A stretch of 40,898 nt of DNA, taken from NCBI GenBank assembly GCA_003427395.1, contig BFEA01000027.1:3616664-3657561 (forward strand), given 5' to 3'. Source of the stretch: Chara braunii. Its lineage: Eukaryota > Streptophyta > Charophyceae > Charales > Characeae. The number at the start of each line of letters is the position of its first letter. The first letter of the stretch is position 1. Below, in pieces: positions 22,291-32,266 of the stretch. Under the pieces are notes generated by a model. The model saw only the letters and a program-made list of their open reading frames with translations. It was not told where the DNA came from and did not search any database. The position numbers and the translations under genes were made by a program.

Positions 22291-22480
22291 TTTAAAAAAA
22301 TAAATAAGTTATCTTCCCTTGCTCTTTACATTTTATTTCTTTATTTATTTTTATTTCTTATTTTATTTTATTTTTATCTCAAAATTTTATTGTTTATTCT
22401 ATTTTCTTTCCCCCTCCCCTCCATATTATCTTTTTTCTTGATTAGGTCGCCGCTACCCTCCCCTAACCACCTAAACTCCG

Positions 22481-22518
22481 GTTAGGGTTTTCTTAGGGTT
22501 TTCTAGGGTTTAGGGTTC
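22481..22518 (+). repeat. Short telomere-like run TTAGGGTTTT
   Basis: GGTTAGGGTTTT, CTTAGGGTTTT and CTAGGGTTTAGGG follow each other. This resembles plant telomere units (TTTAGGG), but it is short and degenerate and lies inside the retrotransposon leader about 230 bases before gag. AGGGTTT boxes are also common in plant promoters and leaders. Confidence 0.6.
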
Positions 22519-22747
22519 TCCTAACTCCCATTCCCCTTCCTACTTTTCTGCCTCCTCTCGTCGGGCACCCTGGACCTGGACGGCTCCTCCCCCCTCGAGC
22601 GGTTCGGCGCCTTCGTCTCACGCGCGACCCGCAAAATCCAAGGCGACTCACACATACTCACTCCGCTCCCGTGGTCCCCTTTCTCTTACTGGTGGGCCCC
22701 TTTCCCCACACACTCCTCTGAGGACTATCTCCATTCCCCTTTCGTCC

Positions 22748-23641
22748 ATGGAAGGGAGTTCATCCGAGGAGATCGTCGCGGCGCAGTCCACACCCCAGGC
22801 TAGCGCACCGTCAGCGGCTCATGATCAGGCCCATGCGGATACCATGGACCTTCATGCCGTCCTTATAGCAATCCAGGCAAAACTAGGTACGCTTGGACCG
22901 TTGCAAGCGCAAATCAATGCGCTAGCCCTCGACGTCAACCGCCTCAAGGGCTCCCATCATCGCTCTCCCCACCGCTCTCACACCCCTTCCCCTTTTGGCT
23001 CTGATTTTGACTCCCCAGGACTCCGGAGACGGAGTCACCATGGTTCCCCCTCCTCCGCGGGCCAGGCCCAACACTCCCCCTCAGCGGTGGCGAGTGTTGC
23101 TGCCGCACAGACCACCCCGTATGTTGCGGCAGTTGTTCCGGCCACGGCCGCCCCTACCGTCTCTACTACTGCCGTAGGTGCTGCGGTCCAGGTACCGTGT
23201 TCTAGCCCAACAGTTTCATCAACCCACACTGGTGTTGCTTCCCAGCTTCCCGCACCGGTCGCGGCAATACGGCTCCGACCTCTTCTTCCTGCCTTCGTCC
23301 CCCCGCCCCCACAGCAGGGTACCACCCAGGCTGGGATTCCTCCTCCCACTGGGAGACCCGCTCCGCCCCCTGCACCTCCGACCCCGCACACCCCGCGAGT
23401 GGCCACTTTACAGGCCACCGTTGCGCAGGCTCAGGCGGAGATTCTCGCTCTGAGACAGCCTCACCCATCACAGGTTGTCCACCCTTCTTCCTCTACCACC
23501 CCTTTGGTCCCCATGTTGCAGGCTCGTTTCCCTCGACCTGCTCCTCAGCCTCTTCCCTCCTACCTGGCTATTCCGGGACAGCTGCCCACGGTCGTTGCCT
23601 CCTCGTCTGTTGGTCCATCAGCCAGTGGCAACGGCCCATAG
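22748..23641 (+). pseudogene. gag: gag, N-terminal part, ended by an in-frame stop
   Basis: ATG at 22,748 is the first long in-frame start after the 2.15 kb leader. The 297 residues begin with an acidic/Ser stretch, a predicted amphipathic helix or coiled coil (about residues 33-68, spaced Leu/Ile/Val), a basic Ser/His segment (68-80), a long Pro/Ala/Thr-rich disordered region and a second Ala/Leu helix (about 214-237). TAG at 23,639-23,641 ends it. The next frame, carrying the Gag core, continues in the same phase with no gap, so originally this was one protein and the stop is a mutation. It would be the N-terminal arm of the capsid-forming Gag. Recognition rests on position and composition, not on a domain match. 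Confidence 0.65.
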
Positions 23642-25051
23642 CCTTCTCCCACCTCCGCCCCAGCAGCGGCCTCGACTTACGCCGCCGCAGTGCACTCGCC
23701 TCAATCTCTCTCCCGCCGCCATCAACACAGTGGACATCCTCATGTGCGCACCACGGACATTCCCGAGTATGATGGCACATCCCGTGTCTCTCGCTGGTTG
23801 CAGATAGCAACATGTACACTCTCTATGACGACCACCCGTCAGGAGTTGTGGTGCGATGTGCTCGCAACGAAATTGCGAGGTAGCCCTTCCACTGTGTGGG
23901 AGGATCATTATACCCAGCGCCTCCGAGTGGGTGAGGTCCCCACTCTGACCGACTTCGCGGCCTTCCTTCAGGACCGCTTCGGCGCTCGTCATGACGCCAC
24001 CGACGCCTTAGACCGCGTCACCCAGACCAGATGGTCCGGGTCGGTTAAGAACAGTTATCCCATGCCCCGCGCGGATGAGCTGCTTGACCGTCTGGCAGGC
24101 AACCGCTTCTTCACGAAGATCGATCTTCGTAGCGGTTACCACCAGATCCGCGTTGCCACAGAGGATCAACCGAAGACCGCCTTCCGATCGCGCTTCGGCC
24201 ACTACGAGTTCACGGTGATGCCATTCGGCCTCACCAATGCCCCCGCCACCTTCCAGACGGCGATGAACGACATCTTCAGGGACATCCTTCAAGAATACGT
24301 TCTCGTATACCTTGACGACATCTTGGTCTACAGTCGTACCTTAGAAGACCATATCAGACACCTCCGCGATGTCCTACAGCGCTTACGCAAGCATGGCTTC
24401 TACGCCAAGCTCAGTAAGTGTCGCTTTGCCCAGCGCAAAGTGGACTTCCTAGGACACCATGTGTCTGACAAGGGTCTCCACATGGACGACACGAAGATCA
24501 CTGCTACTGCAGAGTGGCCTGTCCCCACAACTGCCAAGCAGCTTCGCAGTTTCCTAGGCCTCACCAGCTACTATAGTAATTTTATCCAGGGATACGCTAG
24601 GTATTCCTACGTCCTTACCTCTACCCTCCTCCGAAAGAACCCCCCGTGGTTTTGGACACCCCTGTGCGAGGACGCCTTTCGCGCCCTCAAGAAGGCGGTG
24701 ACCTGTGCGCCGGTTCTTCGCCTTCCCGATTTTGATCGTCCCTTTATCGTCACCACCGATGCGTCAGATTTTGCAGTAGGAGCTGTCCTTTCTCAGGTGT
24801 TTCCCTCTCCTCCAGATTCAGCTTACCCCCATGTTCCTCCTTTCCCCCCCCCTCCTGCTGACACTGCTTCTCGACTGACGCCTACCCTCCCACCACTTCC
24901 CTCCACTGACAGTCCTCCTGTTACTTACTCCCCGACCATCACGGAGGATGAGACTGTCAAGGCTCGGGCTGGGGATTGCTCGATCGTGTTCTACTCTCGT
25001 CAGCTACTGCCTGCCGAGATAAACTACATGAACGTGAGATTCTCGCAGTAG
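23642..25051 (+). pseudogene. gag-pol: Gag core fused to RT and RNase H by an internal deletion
   Basis: Counting from the GTG codon at 23,690, residues 22-113 look like the retrotransposon Gag domain (EYDG start, W36, W70 and FLQDRFG). Directly after TQTRW (about 24,030) the frame enters the middle of RT at VKNSYPMPRADELLD. The Gag zinc knuckle, protease and RT fingers are therefore deleted in frame. The RT remainder has KIDLRSGYHQIRV (catalytic D145), MPFGLTNAPATFQ and YLDD (207-210). RNase H begins at TDAS (D357). Residues 372-430 are a Pro/Ser/Thr-rich insertion before SIVFYSRQLL. One base is missing at about 25,027, which puts the frame onto a stop at 25,049. Confidence 0.85.
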
Positions 25052-25209
25052 TTTATGCTACCCGGCATTGGCGTCATTATCTGCACGGGGCGCCCTTCAC
25101 GGTGCGCACTAACAACTCAGTTGTCCAGGCTTTCCTCACGAAGCCTAAGTTTTCCCCTCGACAGGCACGCTGGTGGCGTGACTTATCCGAGTTCAGTTTC
25201 ACCACTTAG
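25028..25209 (+). pseudogene. pol: RNase H C-terminal part, frame-shifted
   Basis: After the lost base the reading phase moves by one and carries HEREILAVVYATRHWRHYL, a typical Ty3/gypsy RNase H helix with its catalytic Glu. The next expected catalytic Asp, in the RT(D) position of the RTxNSVVQ stretch, is Asn (AAC at 25,111-25,113), a one-base G-to-A type change. TAG at 25,207-25,209 interrupts the frame just before the linker that holds RVADVLSRR. Confidence 0.85.
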
Positions 25210-26346
25210 CCCATCAAGGGTGAAACGAACCGCGTCGCTGATGTGTTGTCCCGCCGTTCTGATCACAATCAGGAACCCATCCATCTTGCTGCCATCTCCA
25301 TCACCACTGTTGATCAGTCGGTAATCGACGCGTATCGCACTCAGTACCGCCACTGCCCCGATTATCGCGTCATCCACGCGACACTGCGGAGTGGCAAGAC
25401 CGTTCCTTCCTACTCCCTCGGGGAGAACGGCCTCGTGTACTGGCATGGCAGATCTGGTCAGCTAGAACCACGTATATGTGTTCCCTCCACCGGATAGCTC
25501 CGCGTCCAGGCTGTAACAGAGTTCCATGACCAGGAAGCTGCCGGTCATATGGGTTTCCACAAGACGTTGGCTCGTGTTTGCCGCCCATACGTCTGGCCGA
25601 AGTCCAAGGACTTTGTCAAAGCCTACATCCAGGAGTGTCCCACCTGCCAGGAGGTGAACAGTGCGAACCACCTTCCGTATGGGTTACTTCAGCCCCTACC
25701 CATACCTGAAGGTCGTTGGCAGTCCATCTCGATGGATTTCATTGGTCCCCTTCGCCCACCCACTGAGCGCGGTCATGATGTTATCTTGGTCGTCGTCGAT
25801 CGCTTCACGAAGCGTGCACGTTTTGTCCCGTGCCACTATCGCATTAACGCTCGTGAGGTCGCCGACATCATCTTCGACCGAGTCGTGAGAGATCACGACT
25901 TACCTCAGAGCATCATCTCCGACCGTGACCCGCGCTTTACCAGCACATTCTGGCGACGCCTACACGAGGTGTACGGATACCAGCTCCGCTTCTCATCGTG
26001 TTACCACCCTCAGACGGATGGTCAGATTGAGGTCACCAATAAAACTCTCGGTAATATCCTCCGAAAGTTTGTTAAGGATGACCAACAGTGGGACTTACAC
26101 TTAGCCCACTCGGAGATTGCGTACAACCACGCTGTTTCGCCAGCCACGGGGATGTCACCATTCTATTGCGACCTCGGCTACCACCCTCGCGTACCCGCGG
26201 ATTTCCTACGACCATCGCGGTTGCGCCCAGACACTCGTTGCCCTGCGCTTGACGACTGGATCGCCCACATGGCGGCGATTATGAAGCGCGCACACAAGAG
26301 TTTAGCCGACTCCCAGACTCGCATGGCCGCACGAGCGAACCGATGA
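25210..26346 (+). pseudogene. pol: Integrase, zinc-binding domain and DDE core
   Basis: The frame first finishes RNase H/linker (RVADVLSRR), then meets TAG at 25,495-25,497. The HHCC zinc domain follows (FHDQEAAGHMGFH ... CPTCQ, 25,520-25,640). The catalytic core has D in SMDFIGPL (25,735), D in ISDRDPRF (25,921) and E in TDGQIEV (26,029), spaced DX35E as expected. Its role was strand transfer of the element's cDNA into the host chromosome. All three catalytic residues are intact, but upstream and downstream stops (TGA at 26,344) break the polyprotein. Confidence 0.93.
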
Positions 26347-26958
26347 CGAATGGATCATCCATTCAAAGTCGGTGACGATGTGCTCGTTGACGCACGCCAC
26401 TTACAGCTCGAAGCAGATACACTTCGCAAGTTCAGGCGTCGTTTCTTCGGTCCATGCCGCATCCTTCAGGCCGTCGGTTCTTATACTGCCGCTAGTCCGG
26501 TCAGCTTCCGTGTGAAGCTACCTGATTACCTTTGACAGGCTCGCGTACACGATGTTTACCATGTCTCCTTGCTGCGTCTTTATCGCAGACCGTTCGAGCG
26601 CTTCGTCGGACGCCTATATAAGCGCCCTCCACCTATCATGGTGGACGGTCACGAGGAGTTCGTTGTTTCCGACATCGTATCACGCCGAGTTACCGACGAT
26701 ACCTCTCCATGCATCGAGTACCTTGTGCGTTGGAAGGGCTACCCTGATGAGGAGGCTACTTAGGAGCCCCTTGAGCACTTGCAACACGTCAGGATGTTGG
26801 TGCGTGCATACGATCGTGCTCGTCGTGCTGAGATGTCTGCCCCTGTTCAGCCGACTGACCCTCTTCCTCCTCCTCCGGCTGAGGAGATTGCTGAGGACGA
26901 GCCCACTCCCTCTGAGGCCGTTCCTCAGCCGCAGACGGTCGCCTCCGAGCGTCCATAA
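26347..26958 (+). pseudogene. pol: Integrase C-terminal domain and chromodomain
   Basis: HPFKVGDDVLVDARHL and FFGPCRILQAVG are the integrase C-terminal (GPY/F-type) domain, cut by TGA at 26,533. VHDVYHVSLLR leads to a chromodomain: EEFVVSDIV, YLVRWKGYPDEEAT, stop, EPLEHL. The TAG at 26,761-26,763 falls where chromodomains have a conserved Trp, consistent with a single G-to-A change. Chromodomains of this class steer integration toward modified chromatin. An acidic/Pro-rich tail ends at TAA 26,956-26,958. Confidence 0.9.
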
Positions 26959-27470
26959 CGCACTCATCGTCGCCCTTCGCGTTACGATGACTGACACTCT
27001 TATCCTCTATCTTTCCCCTACTGACTCACACCATCAGGTACTCCATCATTAGCTTCTTCAGGATGTCAGCGTTTTGCGGCTCTGCTTCGACATCGACTCG
27101 ACTGCTACTTCATCGACGTCATCGACCACTTCAACCACCTCATTGGCTTCAGCTAATTTGGACGTGACTACTTCACGCCACCACCCTACCCTGTACATTC
27201 CCTTGCATCTGTCGCATGATGGTTCTCACTTAGCTGGGTCTCTTTGAGTTGGGCTCTCCCTTGTATCGCATAGGCATTGGAACCATTGCGTTATCTTGGC
27301 TTCCCTGCTCCCAGATCTAGCTTCTTCGTCCCCCAGTCGGCGAGTTGTGTGCATGTTTCCCTCACCCACTGCCCTCGTCACCCTAGTGTCGAGCCTTGCA
27401 TGCCTTCAGTTAGGCATATCTCCACCCTATTCCAGGCTCCCCCTTTTTTCATGGTCGACCCTGCATGGTG

Positions 27471-27540
27471 TCATCCTTTTGTTGAGCATTACCCGCCCTG
27501 ATGGTTCATCCTTTTGTTGAGCATTACCCGCCCTGATGGT
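27471..27540 (+). repeat. Perfect 35-base tandem duplication
   Basis: Two identical adjacent units begin TCATCCTTTTGTTGAGC. Perfect identity in an element with about 5% LTR divergence suggests a later local duplication. Confidence 0.9.
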
Positions 27541-27850
27541 CTATCTGTCAGGGTTTTTGGTTTTGTTTCGCTACCACTCTCCCACCTTGAGCCTGATGAC
27601 CTATCCCACCATCACGTGTGACTGCCCTTAGGAGTTTCGATTCTTAGGCTGCATTCACCCCCTCTGAGACCATCCCACCCTTAGTGGTTCAGCGACAGGA
27701 CATTATCTTGTGCCATATTGCTTTTTTTCCTTTCAGCACTGAGGCAATTGCCTCCAGGACTTTAGGATTGTATATTGCTACATTTCACTTTTTGCTATTA
27801 GCTAGGATATGGATACCAGACATTTACTTTTCTTTTGACATTATGTAGCT

Positions 27851-27896
27851 TAGGATGCATCGCATGGACTCCGCATGGAGCTTGCTCCGCATCCTA
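27851..27896 (+). other. Hairpin upstream of the 3' LTR
   Basis: TAGGATGC (27,851-27,858) pairs perfectly with GCATCCTA (27,889-27,896). GGA-gcttgc-TCC can fold inside. Confidence 0.75.
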
Positions 27897-27986
27897 GATT
27901 TCTTAGCTTTCTTTATTGCAAAGTTCCGCTGGTTTTGCGGATAGCGTGTTTATGGCTCTTGCGATCCATTACAGGTCTGAGGATCG

Positions 27987-28330
27987 TGCAGCGGGCCTTC
28001 ATCTGCCCTAGCCTACAACCAGGGCCTATTTGGCTATTTGCCAGTTCGGCTTATGGGACCAGGCCGTGGCCTGACCCCACAGGCCGTGTGATGTTTCAGT
28101 CCTGCCCGGTACCACTGTCGGTACCAGGCCAGTCCAGTCAGTCAGTCCGCTAGGGATATACCCCAGCTGTAGTCTGTTTTTGATTCATTCTTCATTTGCA
28201 CAGATTGGAGTACGTGCGTGTTAAGTCTGCGTTGGAGCTGCGCTGTCCCTTCCATCTCCATCTCCATCTCCCCCATCCTCATCCCTTCGTCTTGATCCTG
28301 ACGGACCGCCATCTCGGCGGGTCCGTCACA
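27987..28330 (+). repeat. 3' LTR, 344 bp
   Basis: It begins TGCAGCGGGCC, ends GGGTCCGTCACA and is followed by the GTCGG duplication. It aligns to the 5' LTR along its whole length except for 20 extra bases at the GGCCGTG position, which look like a local duplication of GGCCGTG-type sequence. Confidence 0.93.
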
Positions 28331-29973
28331 GTCGGTCTGCAGTAGCGCGAGGCGAGTTGCAGAGATTAGACGCTTACCTGTTCGACGGGAGCATCGCTCA
28401 TCTACTGGTGTTTGATAGGGGACTCGCCAAGTTGTGATGCCTGGTGCCGCCGGTCTGATTAGAGCTAGTGGGCGCAACGGCCGAGGGTCGTGAACACAGA
28501 GGGAGAGACGGGGCAGAATCGCTCACTTAATACGAAGCGGGGGACAATGGCAAAATGCAAGTCACTGTAAGCTTTTGTGTCTCAGCTGAGGGCTCACCTC
28601 TATCCTACGGTGCGCATGGTTAGAAAGCGGGGTGAATGTCTGTGTTTTGGTAGGACGACCGGTCTGCTCTTGCTCGTTCCTCTCGAAAAGAGGAGTGTGA
28701 GAGGGCGGAAGGTTGGTGGCTTACCTGTTGACCATTGCGTTGTTTTGAAGTATCGAGGAGGTAATGCCTCTCTATCTTTTACGAGAGGCGACGAGAGGAA
28801 AAGGTGTACTCCGTCGCCATCTACGACAAACCTCTTCCGCTTCTGTTGATATTATTGGCAAGGCCAACGAGAAGGGAGAGCTTCAAGGCGTGCTTACCTA
28901 CAGGCAAGGGCGTAAGCAGAGTGATTGGAAGCTGACTGAGAGCCTGCAGGTCCACCGACTGGCGGAGTGGCTTAGCTACATACGAGGAGTGAGGGAGGAG
29001 CCTTGCCTGTTGACCGGTGTGCGCCTATTCCGTTAGCCTTCGTTTGCTAAGAGGCCGACCGCGAAGTTGCAGGTTTGGATACTGGCTAACGTGCTATGCA
29101 GTTTTTGAAGTGAAGGAGATGTATGAGAACCGTAGACTTGGAGCTTGACTGCTGGCCAGGAATGTTGACTCCCCTTGTTGACTAAAGCAGCAGCAGAACG
29201 GCTACGTTGGGCGGTATACTCGGCTACGTTGGGCGGTATACTCGGTGGCAAGGGCGTCGGTAACCCTACCAAGCCGAGCAGCTAGAGGGAAAGTCATAAG
29301 GTGGCAGAGTTACTTATAACCGACGACTTTCGGGCTACGAACTTGATGGGAGGGTGGAGTCCTTTGGAAGGGGGTTCTTTGCTGCTAGCAGGAGGGTCGT
29401 CGGCAAGTCAACAGTTGGCGGTTTGACTTCGGTTGACCAAGCTGTTGCGGTTTGTGGCCACCATTGCAGGACCCTTAGGCGAGCAAAGGTATCAAGGCCC
29501 TCTCCTGAGAGTTGAGTTGTCCCTCTCTTGTATCTCGAGAGTCACAAACCCCTACTTCTATCTCTCTTACTCTAAGTCTAGTCCTGTTACGAGAGGAAGG
29601 CGGAAGGCGGATTGCACCCGTAAGACCGTGTCAAGACTTTGTGGGGAGTCAGCCCATCGATTGCGGGAGCTCTGCCGAAACTCAGGAGGAGTTATAGAGG
29701 CAGGGAACTGAAAAATAACCATTGCTCTCCTTCTATAAACCTTGTTATAACCCTTAATTGCGCTCCTTACTATGTCTTGACTGGGTATATTGTATGCATC
29801 CCTACTTTGACTTTTCTGTTTGACTTTCAAGACAAACCAGACTGAACTAAAGGAATGATTGTACGAGTTTCAGTTTCAGTTTCATTGTTTGACTGAAAAC
29901 ACATTGTGGGATTGCATCTTGGGGAAAGGTGGGAGGAAGATTGTTTTGCTTGAATTTAACTGGGTCAACCAAA

Positions 29974-30692
29974 GGCTGGGAGAGTCTCCATAAGTTTGGA
30001 GGGCCGAGTGCTATGTTTATTTTGGATTGTCTGAAGGATCAGACAGGTTCCCATAAGTTTGGGTGGTCTGGTTACTTTGACTTTTGAGGGCTGGATGTGA
30101 TTGTCTTTTCAGGGACCAAGCATTTTTCCATAAGTTTGGATGGTTTGGTCACCCTTTTTCCTTGGGGTTTTTATATGTTTATTTGATTTTTGAAGGAGGG
30201 TTGAACATTTTTCTACAAGTTTGGATGACTCTGACCCTCTTTGTTTTATTCTGAGGGAGAATTTTGGCAACAGGCCGTACAGGTTCCCATAAGTTTGGGA
30301 GGTCTGATCTGAAGCCACGCACATGCTAGAACCTGAAGGTTAAATTTGTTTATATTTTATATTATATTACTTATGAACATGCTAGTCAGACATTTTTTCA
30401 TAAGTTTGGATGGTCTGACTATAGCTTATCATAACTGAAGACAGTATCAATTAATAATAAACATGTGGTAAGAAGGGGCAAGCTGGACCTCCATCTAAGT
30501 TGATCGGTCCGGTCATATGCTACCTTATAAAACTACGGGCAGACAGTTATATACAATTTGGATACATAAATAGTTCAGAGCGACTAGGGTGGCCTAGTCA
30601 TGTGCCCAAAGAAGAGAAAAGTTGTTGTGCCCAGTGTTGGAGTATATTCTGGCTGAGCTACGCAGGTTCCCATAAGTTTGGGTGACCTAGCT
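29974..30692 (-). repeat. Hairpin array 2: conserved CCATAAGTTTGG core, variable arms
   Basis: Hairpins in + coordinates: CTCCA/TGGAG (29,986-30,001); CAGAC/GTCTG (30,040-30,070); GACCAA/TTGGTC (30,114-30,150); GAGGGT/ACCCTC (30,196-30,239); CAGGCC/GGTCTG with one G-U (30,271-30,306); TAGTCAGAC/GTCTGACTA (30,383-30,421); GGACC/GGTCC with a diverged core (30,485-30,510); GACTAGG-gtgg-CCTAGTC (30,582-30,599); AGCTA/TAGCT (30,656-30,692). Two interior types recur: AGGTTCCCATAAGTTTGGG and ATTTTTCCATAAGTTTGGA, each with an inner stem around TAAGTT. This array occupies the place in X copy 2 that array 1 holds in copy 1. Confidence 0.85.
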
Positions 30693-31004
30693 TAATGCCT
30701 TATGTAAGCTGGGTATAAGGGAGTAAATCATTGAAAGATTACGAACTATGGTTTGACAAGGTTGACTTTAGGATGGTGAGAGTACTTACCTTTGTGGTTT
30801 GACCTACATGTGACTGAGTGAGGCTACTACTTAGTATGAGTTTCAGTTTGATAGGAAGTTGTTTAAGTTGCTCGCCACGTGCTAGAGCCGTAGGAGTTAG
30901 TTTCAATTCCTGCATTTTCTAAGCTAAGTTTTTTTTTACTTAGGTCGATCTCTGCATTTTCTGGGATCTTTTATTTATACTTGGCCTTGTATAAATCTAG
31001 GTAA

Positions 31005-31610
31005 GTCACTTTCTCTACGGAAAGCGCTGCCGAAATTTTTACAAAACCAAGGAGTTAGTCAAATTTTGTCTTTTTTCAGGGTCCAACTTTTCTAATTTTT
31101 TGGCTTAGTTAAAATCTGGAACAACTCCCTTTCTGAAGGGAGTGCTACCCAAATTTTTGTTAATTCAGGGAGTTGGACAAAATTAGACCTTGAAAAGTCA
31201 AAGTCATTTTAGATTATGAATTTAGCTTTGTATAAATTTTGGAATAACAATTTCTCTATGGGAAGCGCTGCCACAATTTCTACAAATGTAAGGAGTTAGT
31301 TAAATTTTGTCTTGGTTAAACTCAGATCTTGTTTTCTGAGTTCATATCTGACTTAGTATAAATCTGGGAAGTCTCCCTTTTTAAAGGAAGTGATGCCCAA
31401 ACTTTTACTAATTCAGGGAGTTAGACAAAATTTAACTTTCCAGAATTGAAAATTGTTTTTTGTGTTCATATTTGAGTTATTATAAATTATGAAAAGACAC
31501 TTTTCCTATGGGAAGCGCTGCCGGAATTTCCTTTGTTTAGAGGAGTTAGATTATATCTTGACAGGTGACAATTCTGGCAATCCCCCCTGCATAGAGGGGA
31601 GTCTGCCAAA
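31005..31610 (-). repeat. Six hairpin + GCTGCC-AAATTT modules of X copy 2
   Basis: Units recur about every 125 bases: TATAAATCTGG, then a short stem, then G-GCT-CC-AAATTT-TAC, then GGAGTTAG. Stems differ: CTTTC/GAAAG (31,009-31,024), ACTCCCTT/AAGGGAGT (31,124-31,143), a weak one at about 31,251, CCTTT/AAAGG (31,376-31,387), CTTTTC/GGGAAG with G-U pairs (31,500-31,515) and TCCCC/GGGGA inside GGCA/TGCC (31,576-31,607). Confidence 0.75.
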
Positions 31611-31798
31611 TATTTACCTTTTCATTAGGCACTAACTTGGAGATAGACTCAGGATTAATTAAGTAGAGTAATTCTTGATGAAATCATGATGTGGAGATTA
31701 CTCTCGATTTGGACTCATAGATTTAGTTTTGGGATTGATATGTCTTGTATTATAGGTCGTCTTGATCGTTTGGTTCAAGATCTGGAATAGATTCAACT

Positions 31799-31857
31799 TG
31801 ATCCTACAAGGATCACCTTCTGTTATTACTGATAAAAGGTCGGTTGCCGATTCGTCG
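31799..31857 (-). other. Paired hairpins of X copy 2
   Basis: TGATCCT-aca-AGGATCA (31,799-31,815) corresponds to TAATCCT/AGGATTA of copy 1. Next to it, CTGTTAT/ATAAAAG has one mismatch, and the GTCGGTTGCCGATTCGTCGG stretch that follows matches copy 1. Confidence 0.75.
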
Positions 31858-32226
31858 GATTACGACTCAACTCCAATCCATCCTCAATACTCAACCTAAA
31901 TGGTTTTAACCCTGGTGATTTTATTGTTTTATTAAGATTTCACCCGGACTTTTAGTGAATGGTCATTTAACAAAGGTACTTAGTATTTAATTATGGTTGG
32001 TTGGACAGAGGTTGGGGCTTGCATGGCTAAACCAAGGGGTACGAGTGTAGGGAGTGGTTGAAGTTGATTCCGTGTAGTGCATGGACTTTTGTTTGAGTCT
32101 TTGATGTGATTGCAGGTATGTTTTGTGGTGAGGATTTTTGAATCGGACTGCCTACGATCACACGTATATATATGGTTGTGAGGAGTCCCACTGTGATTGT
32201 GAAAAGTGATCGTCACATACTTCTTC

Positions 32227-32229
<3 letters not shown>

Positions 32230-32263
<34 letters not shown>

Positions 32264-32266
32264 TAT
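32230..32266. repeat. (TA)n microsatellite
   Basis: About 36 bases of TA repeat with one AAA interruption abut the start of family M copy 2. A shorter TA run abuts its other end (33,041-33,051). Confidence 0.95.

Larger units (their letters stand above)
26959..27986 (+). other. 3' noncoding part of the retrotransposon
   Basis: About 1 kb separates the pol end from the 3' LTR, with no recognised frame. It contains a perfect 35-base tandem duplication (27,471-27,540) and a nested hairpin (27,851-27,896). The bases just before the LTR (AGGTCTGAGGATCG) are only weakly purine-rich, so the polypurine tract is decayed or lies elsewhere. Confidence 0.7.
20267..28335 (+). mobile_element. Ty3/gypsy chromovirus LTR retrotransposon, complete but dead
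   Basis: GTCGG at 20,267-20,271 and again at 28,331-28,335 is the 5-bp target duplication. LTRs run TG...CA. Order: 5' LTR, primer site, 2.15 kb leader, gag, RT, RNase H, integrase, chromodomain, about 1 kb of 3' sequence, 3' LTR. RT-RNase H-integrase order plus a C-terminal chromodomain define a Ty3/gypsy chromovirus. The LTRs differ at about 17 of 324 aligned positions by my count (mostly transitions) plus one 20-base indel, so the insertion is not recent. Protease and the N-terminal part of RT are missing. Stops, a frameshift and a lost RNase H residue mean it could move only with proteins supplied in trans. No clear polypurine tract stands directly before the 3' LTR. Confidence 0.95.
28336..32230 (-). 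mobile_element. Family X copy 2, right part
   Basis: This is the inverted copy of X. Anchors shared with copy 1 are given by exact strings at 29,659-29,676 and 31,838-31,857. In - strand order it has the entry region (CATACCTGCAATCA, 32,110-32,125), paired hairpins (31,799-31,840), hairpin modules (31,005-31,610), hairpin array 2 (29,974-30,692), the block shared with copy 1 (29,440-29,710), then CTTACCTGTTGACC (28,719) and related donor-like sites. Additional hairpins are GCCTCTC/GAGAGGC (28,766-28,799) and TCCTCT/AGAGGA (28,678-28,694). No coding frame was recognised. The gypsy element interrupts it at 28,335. Confidence 0.6.

Noticed and set aside
22481-22518. Telomere-repeat insertion
   Set aside because: Only about three degenerate units inside the retrotransposon leader; kept as a short repeat instead.
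27950-27986. Polypurine tract before the 3' LTR
   Set aside because: The sequence there is mixed, with only short purine stretches, so no tract was annotated.
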